DNA of 64,000 nt. It comes from a virus. The stretch spans positions 1 to 64,000 of IMG/VR virus record IMGVR_UViG_3300044841_000066; one strand, written 5' to 3'. The translations under genes were made by a program, and so were the position numbers. The notes under the pieces were generated by a model, which was not told where the DNA came from, made no database searches, and saw nothing but the letters and a program-made list of their open reading frames with translations. Within the stretch, counting starts at the first letter, position 1, and every line of letters begins with the position of its first letter. Of the stretch, positions 21,471 through 29,420 are shown piece by piece.

Positions 21471-22484
21471 ATGCCGAGAGTCCAGTTTAAGGCGCCGGAG
21501 CCGCCGCCCGCGCCACCCGAGCGTTCGGTGAAGTTTGTCAGCTCGGGTTCGACCTTGCTGGACCTCGTGCTCGGTGGCGGATGGGCGCAGGGGCGGGTTT
21601 GCAACATTGTAGGTGATAAATCCGCCGGCAAGACACTCCTGGCAATTGAGGCGATGATTAACTTCGCGCTCTTGCTCAAGGCGATGAATGTTAGTCTCGA
21701 TCATATCCACTACGAGGAAGCGGAGTCGGCCTTTGATGAAGATTATGCCACGCTGCTCGGCATGCCTCACGGTATTAGCCGCGGTTCAGATGTCAGAACG
21801 GTGGAGGATTTCGAGCGCGAGCTTGTTAAGTTCCTTGGACGATTATCTGGTCGCGCACCATCCCTCTACATTCTGGACTCGCTGGATGCGCTTTCAGATG
21901 AGGCAGAAATGGGTCGCGATATCGGCGATGCCTCTTACGGCGGCGCAAAAGCGAAAAAACTTAGCGAGCTATTCCGTAAACGCGTCAGCGAACTACAGGC
22001 CAAGAATTGCACGCTCATGGTCATATCACAAATCCGTGACAATATTGGCGTCACATTCGGCGAAACAAAGAAGAGATCGGGCGGTAAGGCGCTGGACTTC
22101 TACGCATCTCAGGTAATGTGGTTGGCTGAGGTCGGCAAGCTCAAACGAACAGTATCCGGGGTCGAGCGGGTAACAGGCGTTAAGGTCCAGGCGCGAACCA
22201 AGAAGATGAAAGTTGGGCCACCGTTCCGTGAGGCCGAAGTCTCGATCCTATTCAACTACGGGGTCGACGACGAAGAGTCCATGATTAACTGGTTGGCCAA
22301 ATATAAGGCCCTGGCCGGCGAGAGCACCGATAAAGAAATCAGGGCCAGTATTGCCAAGGCACGCAAGGAACGAGACCGCCCCGAGCTGACGGCCATATCC
22401 GATATGCTGCGCGAGATGACGCGCGACAAATGGCAGGCGGTCGAGGCCGCGCTGATGCCGCCGATGTCGAAGTATGGGAGCTAA
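21471..22484 (+). CDS. RecA/UvsX-like recombinase
   Basis: 337 aa strand-exchange ATPase. Walker A GDKSAGKT is near residue 48, the catalytic Glu pair lies in IHYEEAESAFD, Walker B in SLYILDSLDAL, and the allosteric L2-type region SQIRDNIGVTFGETKKRSGGKALDF is well preserved. The final helix MLREMTRDKWQAVEAAL may be a phage-specific C-terminus. It works with the SSB, the SbcCD pair and the nuclease at 23063 in recombination-dependent replication. Confidence 0.93.
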   Translation: MPRVQFKAPEPPPAPPERSVKFVSSGSTLLDLVLGGGWAQGRVCNIVGDKSAGKTLLAIEAMINFALLLKAMNVSLDHIHYEEAESAFDEDYATLLGMPHGISRGSDVRTVEDFERELVKFLGRLSGRAPSLYILDSLDALSDEAEMGRDIGDASYGGAKAKKLSELFRKRVSELQAKNCTLMVISQIRDNIGVTFGETKKRSGGKALDFYASQVMWLAEVGKLKRTVSGVERVTGVKVQARTKKMKVGPPFREAEVSILFNYGVDDEESMINWLAKYKALAGESTDKEIRASIAKARKERDRPELTAISDMLREMTRDKWQAVEAALMPPMSKYGS

Positions 22485-22486
22485 GA

Positions 22487-22699
22487 ATGTCTAGTCTGGA
22501 ATTTGATCTGACGCACGCCAAGGCCACCATAAAATGCAATGAGGTGCCGGCCGATACACTGCATCTACACTACAACCCGGATGGCACTATTTGGTTTGCC
22601 GCTAACACCAAATATCCCAGCACACGCATTACGGTGTGCGCGACACAGGCCGATATCGAGGGTCTCTACATTGCATTGAAGACGGCGCTCGGTAAGTAA
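22487..22699 (+). CDS. Hypothetical 70-aa protein
   Basis: ATG 22487 lies 2 bp after the recA stop. Beta-rich start (SSLEFDLTHAKATIKCNEVP) and a final helix. The longer open frame back to 22430 overlaps recA and is not needed. No family recognised. Confidence 0.5.
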   Translation: MSSLEFDLTHAKATIKCNEVPADTLHLHYNPDGTIWFAANTKYPSTRITVCATQADIEGLYIALKTALGK

Positions 22700-22700
22700 G

Positions 22701-23081
22701 ATGCGCTTTCTCGTCTGCGGCGGCCAAACCTACGGAACTGAGCGCGACGAGGATCGCTTTCTTTACGCCGCCCTTACGCGTTTGTATGACAAGGTTGGGA
22801 TTACTGCTATTATCCACGGTGCCTGTCATACACCCATCAACGCGGATAAGCTCGCAGGTCAGTGGGCGCGCGATTTCGGCATTATTGAGCACGCCTATCC
22901 GGTAGATCACGCACTAGATGGGCCGTGGCCAGCCGCCGGGAATGTGCGCAATCACCGCATGCTTTATGACAAAGATAGTCGGCCGGATGGCGGTGTCTCT
23001 TTTCCCGGTGGCAATGGAACCAAACACATGACCGATCTCATGCGCAAAGCCGGGCTTATCGTATGGGAGCCAAGACGTTGA
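22701..23081 (+). CDS. DUF2493/SLOG-family protein
   Basis: 126 aa Rossmann-type protein. MRFLVCGGQTYG at the start, IIHGACHTPINADKLAGQWARDFG in the middle (usual form HGA-GAD-LA-WA), AYPVDHALDGPWPAAGNVRNHRML, and FPGGNGTKHMTDLMRKAGL give the full order of the DUF2493 (YspA-like) family in the SLOG superfamily. Such proteins are thought to bind nucleotides or nucleotide-sugar ligands; in phages the role is unknown. One could propose sensing or hydrolysis of a base or ADP-ribose derivative given the neighbours. Confidence 0.8.
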   Translation: MRFLVCGGQTYGTERDEDRFLYAALTRLYDKVGITAIIHGACHTPINADKLAGQWARDFGIIEHAYPVDHALDGPWPAAGNVRNHRMLYDKDSRPDGGVSFPGGNGTKHMTDLMRKAGLIVWEPRR

Positions 23082-23638
23082 GGGCCGGGGGAGGCAAGGA
23101 AAAGGGTTCTAGTTGGGAACGCGAAGTCGGCAAGGCGCTGTCCTTGTGGCTGACAGCTGGCGAGCGCCCCGACATCTTCTCACGCAATGTGCTCTCGGGC
23201 GGGTCGTTTACCCAGGCGCAGAGCCGTGGTAATCGATCGAGCCGGATGCCGGGGGACCTGATGGCCGCACATCCGCTGGCCTTCCGCTTCATGGAGCACT
23301 ATGCGGTAGAGTGCAAGCATCTGGCGACCCTGGGTCTTGAGGCTTTTCTATTCGACGACAAGAGCGCGTGCGAATTGTCCAAGATCATCATGTATGCCAA
23401 TGGGCAAGCGCAGCAAGCCGGCCTCGAATACATGATCGTCGCCAAGCAGAACCGGCGTGATCCATTCGTAATCACAACAGGTGAGATCGGCGCCCGTATC
23501 CTGGCCGCCGCGCGCGTAGGTCGGGTACGCTTGCAGCCGCCGCATCATTGGTTGCATCGTCGTCGGGTGTTCATGATGAAGTTCGAGTATATGACAGGGA
23601 CGATTGACCCCGATCTACTCTTGAGCGCGACAAAGTGA
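23063..23638 (+). CDS. PD-(D/E)XK-type nuclease, possible Holliday-junction resolvase
   Basis: 191 aa. GGKEKGSSWEREVGKALSLW at the N-terminus matches the start helix of phage resolvase-like nucleases; RMPGDLMAAHP supplies the catalytic Asp, and YAVECKH the E-x-K pair. The order E...GD...ExK is that of the PD-(D/E)XK fold. It overlaps the SLOG gene by 19 bp and the second DpdA-like gene by 4 bp. A role in resolving recombination intermediates fits its place among recA and sbcCD, but DNA end trimming is an alternative. Confidence 0.6.
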   Translation: MGAKTLRAGGGKEKGSSWEREVGKALSLWLTAGERPDIFSRNVLSGGSFTQAQSRGNRSSRMPGDLMAAHPLAFRFMEHYAVECKHLATLGLEAFLFDDKSACELSKIIMYANGQAQQAGLEYMIVAKQNRRDPFVITTGEIGARILAAARVGRVRLQPPHHWLHRRRVFMMKFEYMTGTIDPDLLLSATK

Positions 23639-24258
23639 TTGCCTACGCATCTGTTACAGGATCGAGCCGGAATAAGCAGGCCATCGAGGCCGCTGGATGG
23701 CATTGGCTGTTCACGCCTGGAGCAGCCAGGGACGGGTATACGCCCTATGCGCTAGATAATGGCGCGTGGCGGGCGTTCAAGGCAAAACAGGCGCTCGATC
23801 TTGTGGCTTTTCAGCGGATGCTGGACAGGTTTGGTCAGAATGCCGAATTCATCATTTTACCGGATATTGTGGGCGAAGGTGAACGATCCTTAGAACTAAC
23901 GCTGGAGTGGCTTCCCAAGTGTCGCGGACACCGCCAATTACTGATTGCTGTTCAGAATGGCATTGAGCCGGCGATGATCGCGCCCTATCTGGCGCCCGAT
24001 GTCGGTATATTCCTGGGTGGCGATACTGACTGGAAGTTGGAAACAGGCGCGCAATGGGGCAAACTCGCCGAAAAGCATGACGTCTATTTTCATGTCGGCC
24101 GGGTCAATACCGCACAGCGCATTATTTGGTGTTCGCAGATCGGCGCCGATAGCTTCGACGGCACATCGGCCTCGCGTTATTCGAAGACAGTAAAGAGCCT
24201 ATGCAATGCCATGAAGCAACCAAGTATATTAAGATTAGCTTCTGAGGTAATGCTATGA
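23635..24258 (+). CDS. DpdA-like transglycosylase (TGT superfamily), copy 2
   Basis: 207 aa, shorter than copy 1. It starts at GTG 23635, overlapping the preceding stop. YALDNGAWRAF puts an Asp (residue 41) in the TGT position of DSGG; AEFIILPDIVGEGERSLELT, LLIAVQNGIEP, GIFLGGDTDWK, YFHVGRVNTAQRI and GADSFDGT continue in the order of phage TGT/DpdA-like barrels. It differs strongly from the 10471 protein. It could be the actual DNA transglycosylase, a partner subunit, or act at another sequence context. Family level is fairly secure; the division of labour is unknown. Confidence 0.7.
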   Translation: MIAYASVTGSSRNKQAIEAAGWHWLFTPGAARDGYTPYALDNGAWRAFKAKQALDLVAFQRMLDRFGQNAEFIILPDIVGEGERSLELTLEWLPKCRGHRQLLIAVQNGIEPAMIAPYLAPDVGIFLGGDTDWKLETGAQWGKLAEKHDVYFHVGRVNTAQRIIWCSQIGADSFDGTSASRYSKTVKSLCNAMKQPSILRLASEVML

Positions 24259-25250
24259 TCCTGACCGCGGACTTACACTTGACGGACGCCCCACAAGACG
24301 AATACCGATGGGCGATCTTTGACCATCTCCTCAGATTGGCCAAAGAGGAAACCGACAGCGAGATCGTAATCCTCGGTGACATCACCGACCGCAAGGATCG
24401 GCACAGCTCGATCCTTGTCAATCGCCTGATGATGGCGCTGCGCAAGCTGCTGGATGCCGGCAATAGCGTCACAATCCTGATGGGCAATCATGACAAGCCA
24501 TTGGCGGGAACCCCGTTCTGGCAATTCCTCGATCTGTTGGAAAGCCGCAAGCTGAGGTTTATCACAAAGCCGCTTTCCTATGGTGGCGATCTCTATTTGC
24601 CTTATGCCGGCAATCCGGCCGAAGAGTGGAATGGCATCAAGCTGAGCGGACATACGACCATCTTTATGCATCAGACGGTGACCGGCGCCTTGGGCAATAA
24701 CGGGATCAGGCTCGAAAACAACAAGATGGTCGAGTTCCCGCGCGGCGCCAAGGTCTACTCAGGGGATATTCATACCCCACAAGTCGTTGGCCGGGTGACC
24801 TATGTCGGTGCCCCGCATCATGTGGCTTTCGGCGACGACTACGAGTGCCGGATACTTGTGCTCGACGCCAAGGCGAACATTCGGCGCGTTGTCCAGCTAT
24901 CGCCGCCGGCCAAGCGCATGCTGCGCGTCGGCTCGATCGCGGAACTGGAACGCCGGCCTGTCTGCAAGGGCGATCAGGCGCGCGTCATCTACAAGCTGAC
25001 CCTAAACGACATTGATCGCTGGCCGGCTATTCAGGACCAAATCACGATGTGGGCTGAGGAACACGGGATCATCCTGGCTTCCGTTGAGCCGGATATCGAG
25101 GGCCTTGTCCGCGATCAGGACGCCGACGCTGAGTTGCCCGACTTCGATATTGATCCCGAGTCGGTGCTCAAGATGTTTGCCGAGGCCGAAGGTATAGACG
25201 CCTCGATGCTCGATGTCGGGTTGATATTCTTGCGAGAAGGCGTTGGTTGA
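24255..25250 (+). CDS. sbcD: SbcD/Mre11-like nuclease (T4 gp47 type)
   Basis: 331 aa calcineurin-like phosphoesterase. The metal-binding motifs are all visible in order: ADLHLTDAP near the start, GDITDRKDRH, GNHDKP, FMHQTVTG and SGDIHTPQ. The C-terminal 100 residues would bind the SbcC coiled coil. With the SbcC-like protein at 25679 it forms the double-strand end processing complex. Starts with an ATGA-type overlap after the DpdA-like gene. Only the NADAR gene separates it from its partner. Confidence 0.92.
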   Translation: MILTADLHLTDAPQDEYRWAIFDHLLRLAKEETDSEIVILGDITDRKDRHSSILVNRLMMALRKLLDAGNSVTILMGNHDKPLAGTPFWQFLDLLESRKLRFITKPLSYGGDLYLPYAGNPAEEWNGIKLSGHTTIFMHQTVTGALGNNGIRLENNKMVEFPRGAKVYSGDIHTPQVVGRVTYVGAPHHVAFGDDYECRILVLDAKANIRRVVQLSPPAKRMLRVGSIAELERRPVCKGDQARVIYKLTLNDIDRWPAIQDQITMWAEEHGIILASVEPDIEGLVRDQDADAELPDFDIDPESVLKMFAEAEGIDASMLDVGLIFLREGVG

Positions 25251-25675
25251 TGAGCCAGATCGACAATTTCAAGGGTCAATATGCCTTTTTGTCTAATTTC
25301 GGCAAGTATACCATTGCCTGGAAAGGCGCGCGCTTTCCTACCCTGGAACATGCCTACCAATGGGCGAAAGCGACCAACGATGTGGATCGTGCGGCTATCG
25401 CGAGTGCGCAAACCCCCGGCGATGCCAAGCGCGCCGGCCGACGCTGCACAATACGCGCGGATTGGGATCAAGTCAAAAACGACATCATGCTTGAGCTGTT
25501 GCGCATCAAGTTCAAGAACGACTACTTGGCCTATCTGCTGATATGCACCGGCGACGCTGAGCTGATCGAGGGCAACACCTGGGGTGATGTCTACTGGGGC
25601 GTCTGCAAGGGCGTTGGACAGAATATGCTCGGCAAGCTGCTCATGCAGGTTCGCCGCGAAATAGAAGAGAACTGA
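25250..25675 (+). CDS. NADAR-family protein (YbiA-like)
   Basis: 141 aa. The NADAR pattern is complete: FKGQYAFLSNFGKYTIAW, FPTLEHAYQWAKA, TPGDAKRAGRRC, LLRIKFKNDYLAYLLICTGDAELIEGN and the WGDVYWGVCKGVGQN block. Members hydrolyse N-glycosidic bonds, and some remove ADP-ribose from guanine in nucleic acids and act as antitoxins to DarT-like toxins. In a phage that alters its guanines and lies next to recombination genes, a counter-defence role against DNA ADP-ribosylation is a reasonable hypothesis. ATG 25250 overlaps the sbcD stop; the preceding in-frame TTG is less likely. Confidence 0.9.
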   Translation: MSQIDNFKGQYAFLSNFGKYTIAWKGARFPTLEHAYQWAKATNDVDRAAIASAQTPGDAKRAGRRCTIRADWDQVKNDIMLELLRIKFKNDYLAYLLICTGDAELIEGNTWGDVYWGVCKGVGQNMLGKLLMQVRREIEEN

Positions 25676-25678
25676 TCA

Positions 25679-27472
25679 ATGCGCCGGGTAGAGCTGATCT
25701 CGATTACGCTGGAGAACTTCCGGTCCTTTCGCAAGCGCACAACCTTTGAGCTATCGCCGACCTCCGGCCTTAAGTTTATCTCCGGCGACAATCAGGTGCA
25801 GCCGCGGTTAGGGGCCAATGGTGCTGGTAAATCGACACTATGGGATGCCCTGGCCTTCTGCCTCTACAATGCGTCGGTCAAGGGCATCCGTCCCTCGGAT
25901 TTGCTAAGCTGGGGTGAGAAACAATCCTATGTCAAAACGGAATGGTTGATCGCTGGCGAGCCGGCAACCATAGAGCGCTATTCCGCACCAAATCGAATTA
26001 CAATCAATGGCAAGCCGGTCGAGCAGATCACCGTTGATCGCCTGATCGGTCTATCTCGCTTGCGCTTTCTACAGGGGATTGTCTTCGGCCAAGGTATGCC
26101 GTTGTTTATCGATCTATCGGTGCCCGAGCGCGGGGCGCTGCTGGATGAGGTACTCGATCTCGGCATCTGGCTCAAACTGAGCGAGGACGCTGGACGCAAG
26201 CATGCAGCACTCAATCAGGAATTGCAGCGCTCGCGTGAGGATATCGCCCGGCTTTCGGGTAAGCTCGAAACCTTGCAGGATACAACCGGGATTGAGCGCG
26301 AGCTGGCGGCATGGGATGCGCAGCAGGGGCGGCGGATCGATCTGGCGATTGCGCAGGTCGAGGAGGCGGAACAAGGCCTTGCCGGGTGCGCAGCCAAGGT
26401 TGTAGCGACCAAGTCGGCGGTCGATGCGCTGGCCGACACCCGCGCTATGCACAACAAGCTCACCAAGATGATCGGCGACAAAAGCACCCTTGAAAGCGCC
26501 TATCGTCAACTATTCAAGGATATGGAAGCGCACACGAAAACGCGTGATTTCTATGCGCACAACAAAACCTGTCCGACCTGCGCACAGGGCATCCCAATGC
26601 TTGTTAGTGAAAAGCGGCGGAATGAGGCCGAGAGCGCAGCGCGCAATATCAAGGCGCGGATACAGGCTAATGGTGGCGCATCCAATCAGTTGACTGCACA
26701 GATCAACGAGCTGGAAGCGGAGTATTCGTCGCTATCCAGAAAGCGCGAGTTCCTCGTCGCCCAGCATGCCACCGCACAGGCCAATCTAGCAAACCAGCAA
26801 CGGATCATCGAGGGCGCGATCAAGGCGGCCGAGGCGGTCGCCGACGCGCCCAATCCGCATCAAGCCCGGCTCGATGGCCTCCGCGCCGATCGGCAGGCCG
26901 TAGAGGTCGCGTTAAAGGCGGCAAATGGCATTGTACGGCGCGGCCAGGGTGCGGCTATGCGCGCCGAGTTCTGGAAAGCCGCCTTCAAACGCGTCCGCCT
27001 GTTTCTCGTCAAGCGCGTGCTGGCACAGCTTGAGCTGGAAACGGCCACCTCCGCGATTGCCCTGGGTCTTGTCGGTTGGCGGATTTCATTCTCGACCGAA
27101 CTAGAGAACAAATCGGGCACGATCCGGCCGGGCATTTTCATACAAGTCGCATCGCCCGATAGCTCAGCGCCTTGGGAAGCGTGGTCGGGCGGGGAGGCGC
27201 AGCGGATACGCTTGGCGGTGGCGATTGGGTTGGCGTCGATGATCCAACGGCTTGCCGGCATCTCTCTCTCGTTCGAGGTCTGGGATGAGCCGGGTGCGTG
27301 GCTATCCGACAAGGGCATGGACGATCTACTTGACTGCCTCAAGCATCGCGTGGAAACGACCGGTAAATCATTGTGGTTGTGCAGTCATAGCGCGCTGATC
27401 TACTCGGGATTTGACGAAACCTGGCAAGTAACTAAAGACGCCGCTGGTTCGCTCATCAAACAGCTGCGTTAG
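25679..27472 (+). CDS. sbcC: SbcC/Rad50-like ATPase (T4 gp46 type)
   Basis: 597 aa SMC-like partner of SbcD. Walker A GANGAGKST is near residue 45; two coiled-coil arms (residues 160-290 and 320-420) surround a CPTC zinc hook near residue 300; the signature SGGEAQRIRLAVA and Walker B FEVWDEPGAWLS lie near residues 500-540. It is shorter than bacterial SbcC, as in T-even-like phages. It processes DNA ends for recombination-dependent replication and may degrade host DNA. The transcript ends near the promoter at 27465. Confidence 0.93.
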   Translation: MRRVELISITLENFRSFRKRTTFELSPTSGLKFISGDNQVQPRLGANGAGKSTLWDALAFCLYNASVKGIRPSDLLSWGEKQSYVKTEWLIAGEPATIERYSAPNRITINGKPVEQITVDRLIGLSRLRFLQGIVFGQGMPLFIDLSVPERGALLDEVLDLGIWLKLSEDAGRKHAALNQELQRSREDIARLSGKLETLQDTTGIERELAAWDAQQGRRIDLAIAQVEEAEQGLAGCAAKVVATKSAVDALADTRAMHNKLTKMIGDKSTLESAYRQLFKDMEAHTKTRDFYAHNKTCPTCAQGIPMLVSEKRRNEAESAARNIKARIQANGGASNQLTAQINELEAEYSSLSRKREFLVAQHATAQANLANQQRIIEGAIKAAEAVADAPNPHQARLDGLRADRQAVEVALKAANGIVRRGQGAAMRAEFWKAAFKRVRLFLVKRVLAQLELETATSAIALGLVGWRISFSTELENKSGTIRPGIFIQVASPDSSAPWEAWSGGEAQRIRLAVAIGLASMIQRLAGISLSFEVWDEPGAWLSDKGMDDLLDCLKHRVETTGKSLWLCSHSALIYSGFDETWQVTKDAAGSLIKQLR

Positions 27473-27493
27473 TGCCCGGCCTGTCGGTATATC
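27465..27493 (+). promoter_or_regulatory. TATATC promoter with overlapping dyad
   Basis: TGCGTT (27465-27470) lies 17 bp before TATATC (27488-27493). CCTGTCG (27480-27486) pairs with CGACAGG downstream (27507-27513), so the -10 lies inside the dyad. It serves the gene at 27532, whose start is 38 bp further. Confidence 0.55.
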
Positions 27494-27531
27494 TATTCGA
27501 GACATCGACAGGATAACAATAGGGGTAGCAC

Positions 27532-28086
27532 ATGCGCGCTTTCGAGCTTATCGAGCGACTGATTAATTCCGACCACGCGACCATCATGGTGCACGATCTG
27601 ACGGGCCACCTCGTCGAGCCAAAGGTGACAGTCACGCCGACCCCGGATGGGATCAGGCTGGTGATCGAGCCAGCGACGAACTCGATCACCAAGCGCGCCG
27701 CCGATCCGCTGTCGCTGAACGCTTATCAGGACTACGCCTATGCCGAGGCGATCTATCCTGAGCGCGGCAAAGGGACAACAGCGAGCATCTCGCTTGTCCT
27801 GGCCGGCTTGCTTGGCGAGAGCGGCAAAGCCATGCACTCCTGGTTTGATACGATGCGCGGCGGCAAGCCGCTGACCCAGGATACCAAGGACGAGCTAGTC
27901 ACTGCATTGGCGCACTCGTTTTGGTATGTGGCGGCGCTGGCGCAAGAGCTTGGGGTGCCACTATCCCAAATCGGCGCGCAGAGCATCCGGCAAGCGCGGG
28001 CGTGGCGGCGGGCGACCGAGCTGGCCGAGCGTCAGGGCGATCTACGTCCCCAGAGCACGCGCATGGCGGCGGCGGGTGATAGCTGA
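27532..28086 (+). CDS. MazG-like protein with altered metal-site residues
   Basis: 184 aa. The pattern LNAYQDYAYAEAIYPERGKG, then LAGLLGESGKAMHSW and LVTALAHSFWYVAALAQELG, is that of MazG-like NTP pyrophosphohydrolases. However, the usual GE-GE pair reads GESGK, and the usual ELGDVLWY reads ALAHSFWY, so metal ligands seem lost. It may bind nucleotides without cleaving them, or act on another substrate. It is first in a unit that includes queD-like, queE and the helicases. A ribosome site is not strong (AATAGGGG). Confidence 0.6.
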   Translation: MRAFELIERLINSDHATIMVHDLTGHLVEPKVTVTPTPDGIRLVIEPATNSITKRAADPLSLNAYQDYAYAEAIYPERGKGTTASISLVLAGLLGESGKAMHSWFDTMRGGKPLTQDTKDELVTALAHSFWYVAALAQELGVPLSQIGAQSIRQARAWRRATELAERQGDLRPQSTRMAAAGDS

Positions 28087-28107
28087 TCCAATAGGGAGGG
28101 ATCGCGC

Positions 28108-28341
28108 ATGATTAAAGCAAAAGGCACCGATGCCGATGGAAGGAAGACCCTAGTTCTCGGGCTTTCTTTCCAGAACCTTAAACGTCTACAGGCCGGCGAT
28201 CCTATCGTTTTCGCAGCAGACGAATACGGTTACGCCGGAACCATCATGCTTTTCGCCGGCAAAGACGAAGCCACTATGGCGAAAATGCTGACAGAGGGTA
28301 ACCCCGGCATTAAGACTCATTTTGAGAAAGGGGATAGCTGA
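28108..28341 (+). CDS. Hypothetical 77-aa protein
   Basis: AGGGAGGG precedes ATG 28108. Alpha-beta small protein (KTLVLGLSFQNLKRLQAGDP, then AGTIMLFAGKDEATMAKML). Its stop overlaps the queD-like start (TGATG), so translation is probably coupled. No family recognised. Confidence 0.6.
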   Translation: MIKAKGTDADGRKTLVLGLSFQNLKRLQAGDPIVFAADEYGYAGTIMLFAGKDEATMAKMLTEGNPGIKTHFEKGDS

Positions 28342-28643
28342 TGCCCTACATTGGCCGCATGGCATCGGTGTCGCTAGAGATCGCCCATCTCGGTGAGGAT
28401 GGCGTCATGCATGGGCACAGCCTGATCGCTGAGGTCTGGACGCATGCGGATACCTGCCTGGATGCTTGGCGGGCCAAGATCGTTGCCACAACCGCGCACA
28501 TCAATCTGGGACAGCTCGAAACGACGATCTTCGCGCGGACTTTCGAGGATGTGGCCATCTGGATACTGGATGCCATGCCGGAGGCCTACCGCGTTGTCAT
28601 CCGTCTGCCGACCTATGGCCACGCGATCGAGGTATATCGCTAG
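28341..28643 (+). CDS. Divergent QueD-like protein (6-pyruvoyl-tetrahydropterin synthase fold)
   Basis: 100 aa, shorter than the usual 120. SLEIAH followed by HGHSLIAEV keeps the three zinc-binding His of QueD. INLGQLETTIFARTFEDVAIWI matches the LN-x-PT-E-A-W block of the family, and RLPTYGHAIEVY the C-terminal strand. The catalytic Cys before HGH is absent (GVMHGH), and the LDH pair reads TAH, so the active site is altered. It sits directly before queE, as queD does in hosts. It may form 6-carboxytetrahydropterin by a changed mechanism, or the host enzyme may supply this step. Confidence 0.6.
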   Translation: MPYIGRMASVSLEIAHLGEDGVMHGHSLIAEVWTHADTCLDAWRAKIVATTAHINLGQLETTIFARTFEDVAIWILDAMPEAYRVVIRLPTYGHAIEVYR

Positions 28644-28667
28644 GCCTAATCACAAAGGGATACGCCT

Positions 28668-29414
28668 ATGTACGGAAAAAATAGCGTCGCCAAAGCGCGC
28701 ACCGCGGATGACGGCTTTCTGGTCCACTCAATCTTCTATACCTTGCAGGGAGAGGGGCCTTTCGCGGGCTTGCCGGCGATCTTCCTGCGGCTCGCCAACT
28801 GCAATCTGCGCTGTTTTTTCTGTGACACAGAATTTGAGAAGGTTAGCGCGTTAGCCGGCGGCGGCCACTATAGCGCGGATGTTTTGGGACAGAAATTGGT
28901 CGCGCTTATGCTAAAGCACCGCTGTGAGCTGATCGTGATCACGGGTGGCGAACCGATGTTACAGCCGCTGCCTTCGCTTTTCGACTCTTTCGCGGATATG
29001 GAGGTGCGCTTTCAGATCGAGACAGCCGGCACCTGCTGGCCCGAGGGCTTGGAAAGCTGGTTCGGTGACGATAATTTCCTCACGATCGTGACCTCGCCAA
29101 AGACGGGCAGGGTGCTTGCTGAGATCGAGAAGTATACCAACGCCTGGAAATACATCATTCGGGCCGGCGAGACGGATGACGAGGATGGTCTGCCAAATGG
29201 TTCGACCCAGCTCATCGGCTCGAAGACTAGGCTTTACCGGCCGGATGGGTTAGGCTCTTTCGCTGACTTCGATCGGCGCTGCATCTTTGTCCAACCCTGC
29301 GATGAAGCCGGCATCCATAAGGGCCGGGCCAATGTCGAGGAGGCCGCGCGGATCGCCATGAAATACGGCTATCGGCTTAGCCTACAGCTGCACAAGATCG
29401 CAGGCTTGGACTAA
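28668..29414 (+). CDS. queE: 7-carboxy-7-deazaguanine synthase QueE
   Basis: Radical SAM enzyme, 248 aa, that contracts 6-carboxytetrahydropterin to 7-carboxy-7-deazaguanine. The start HSIFYTLQGEGPFAGLPAIF and the cluster motif CNLRCFFCDTEF (CxxxCxxC) are typical of QueE. ITGGEPMLQP is the SAM-binding GGEP motif; VTSPKTG and the final SLQLHKIAGLD complete the family pattern. It follows the queD-like gene by 24 bp. Together with folE, queC and queF it completes synthesis of preQ1 except for the doubtful QueD step. Confidence 0.95.
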   Translation: MYGKNSVAKARTADDGFLVHSIFYTLQGEGPFAGLPAIFLRLANCNLRCFFCDTEFEKVSALAGGGHYSADVLGQKLVALMLKHRCELIVITGGEPMLQPLPSLFDSFADMEVRFQIETAGTCWPEGLESWFGDDNFLTIVTSPKTGRVLAEIEKYTNAWKYIIRAGETDDEDGLPNGSTQLIGSKTRLYRPDGLGSFADFDRRCIFVQPCDEAGIHKGRANVEEAARIAMKYGYRLSLQLHKIAGLD

Positions 29415-29420
29415 TCCCCT

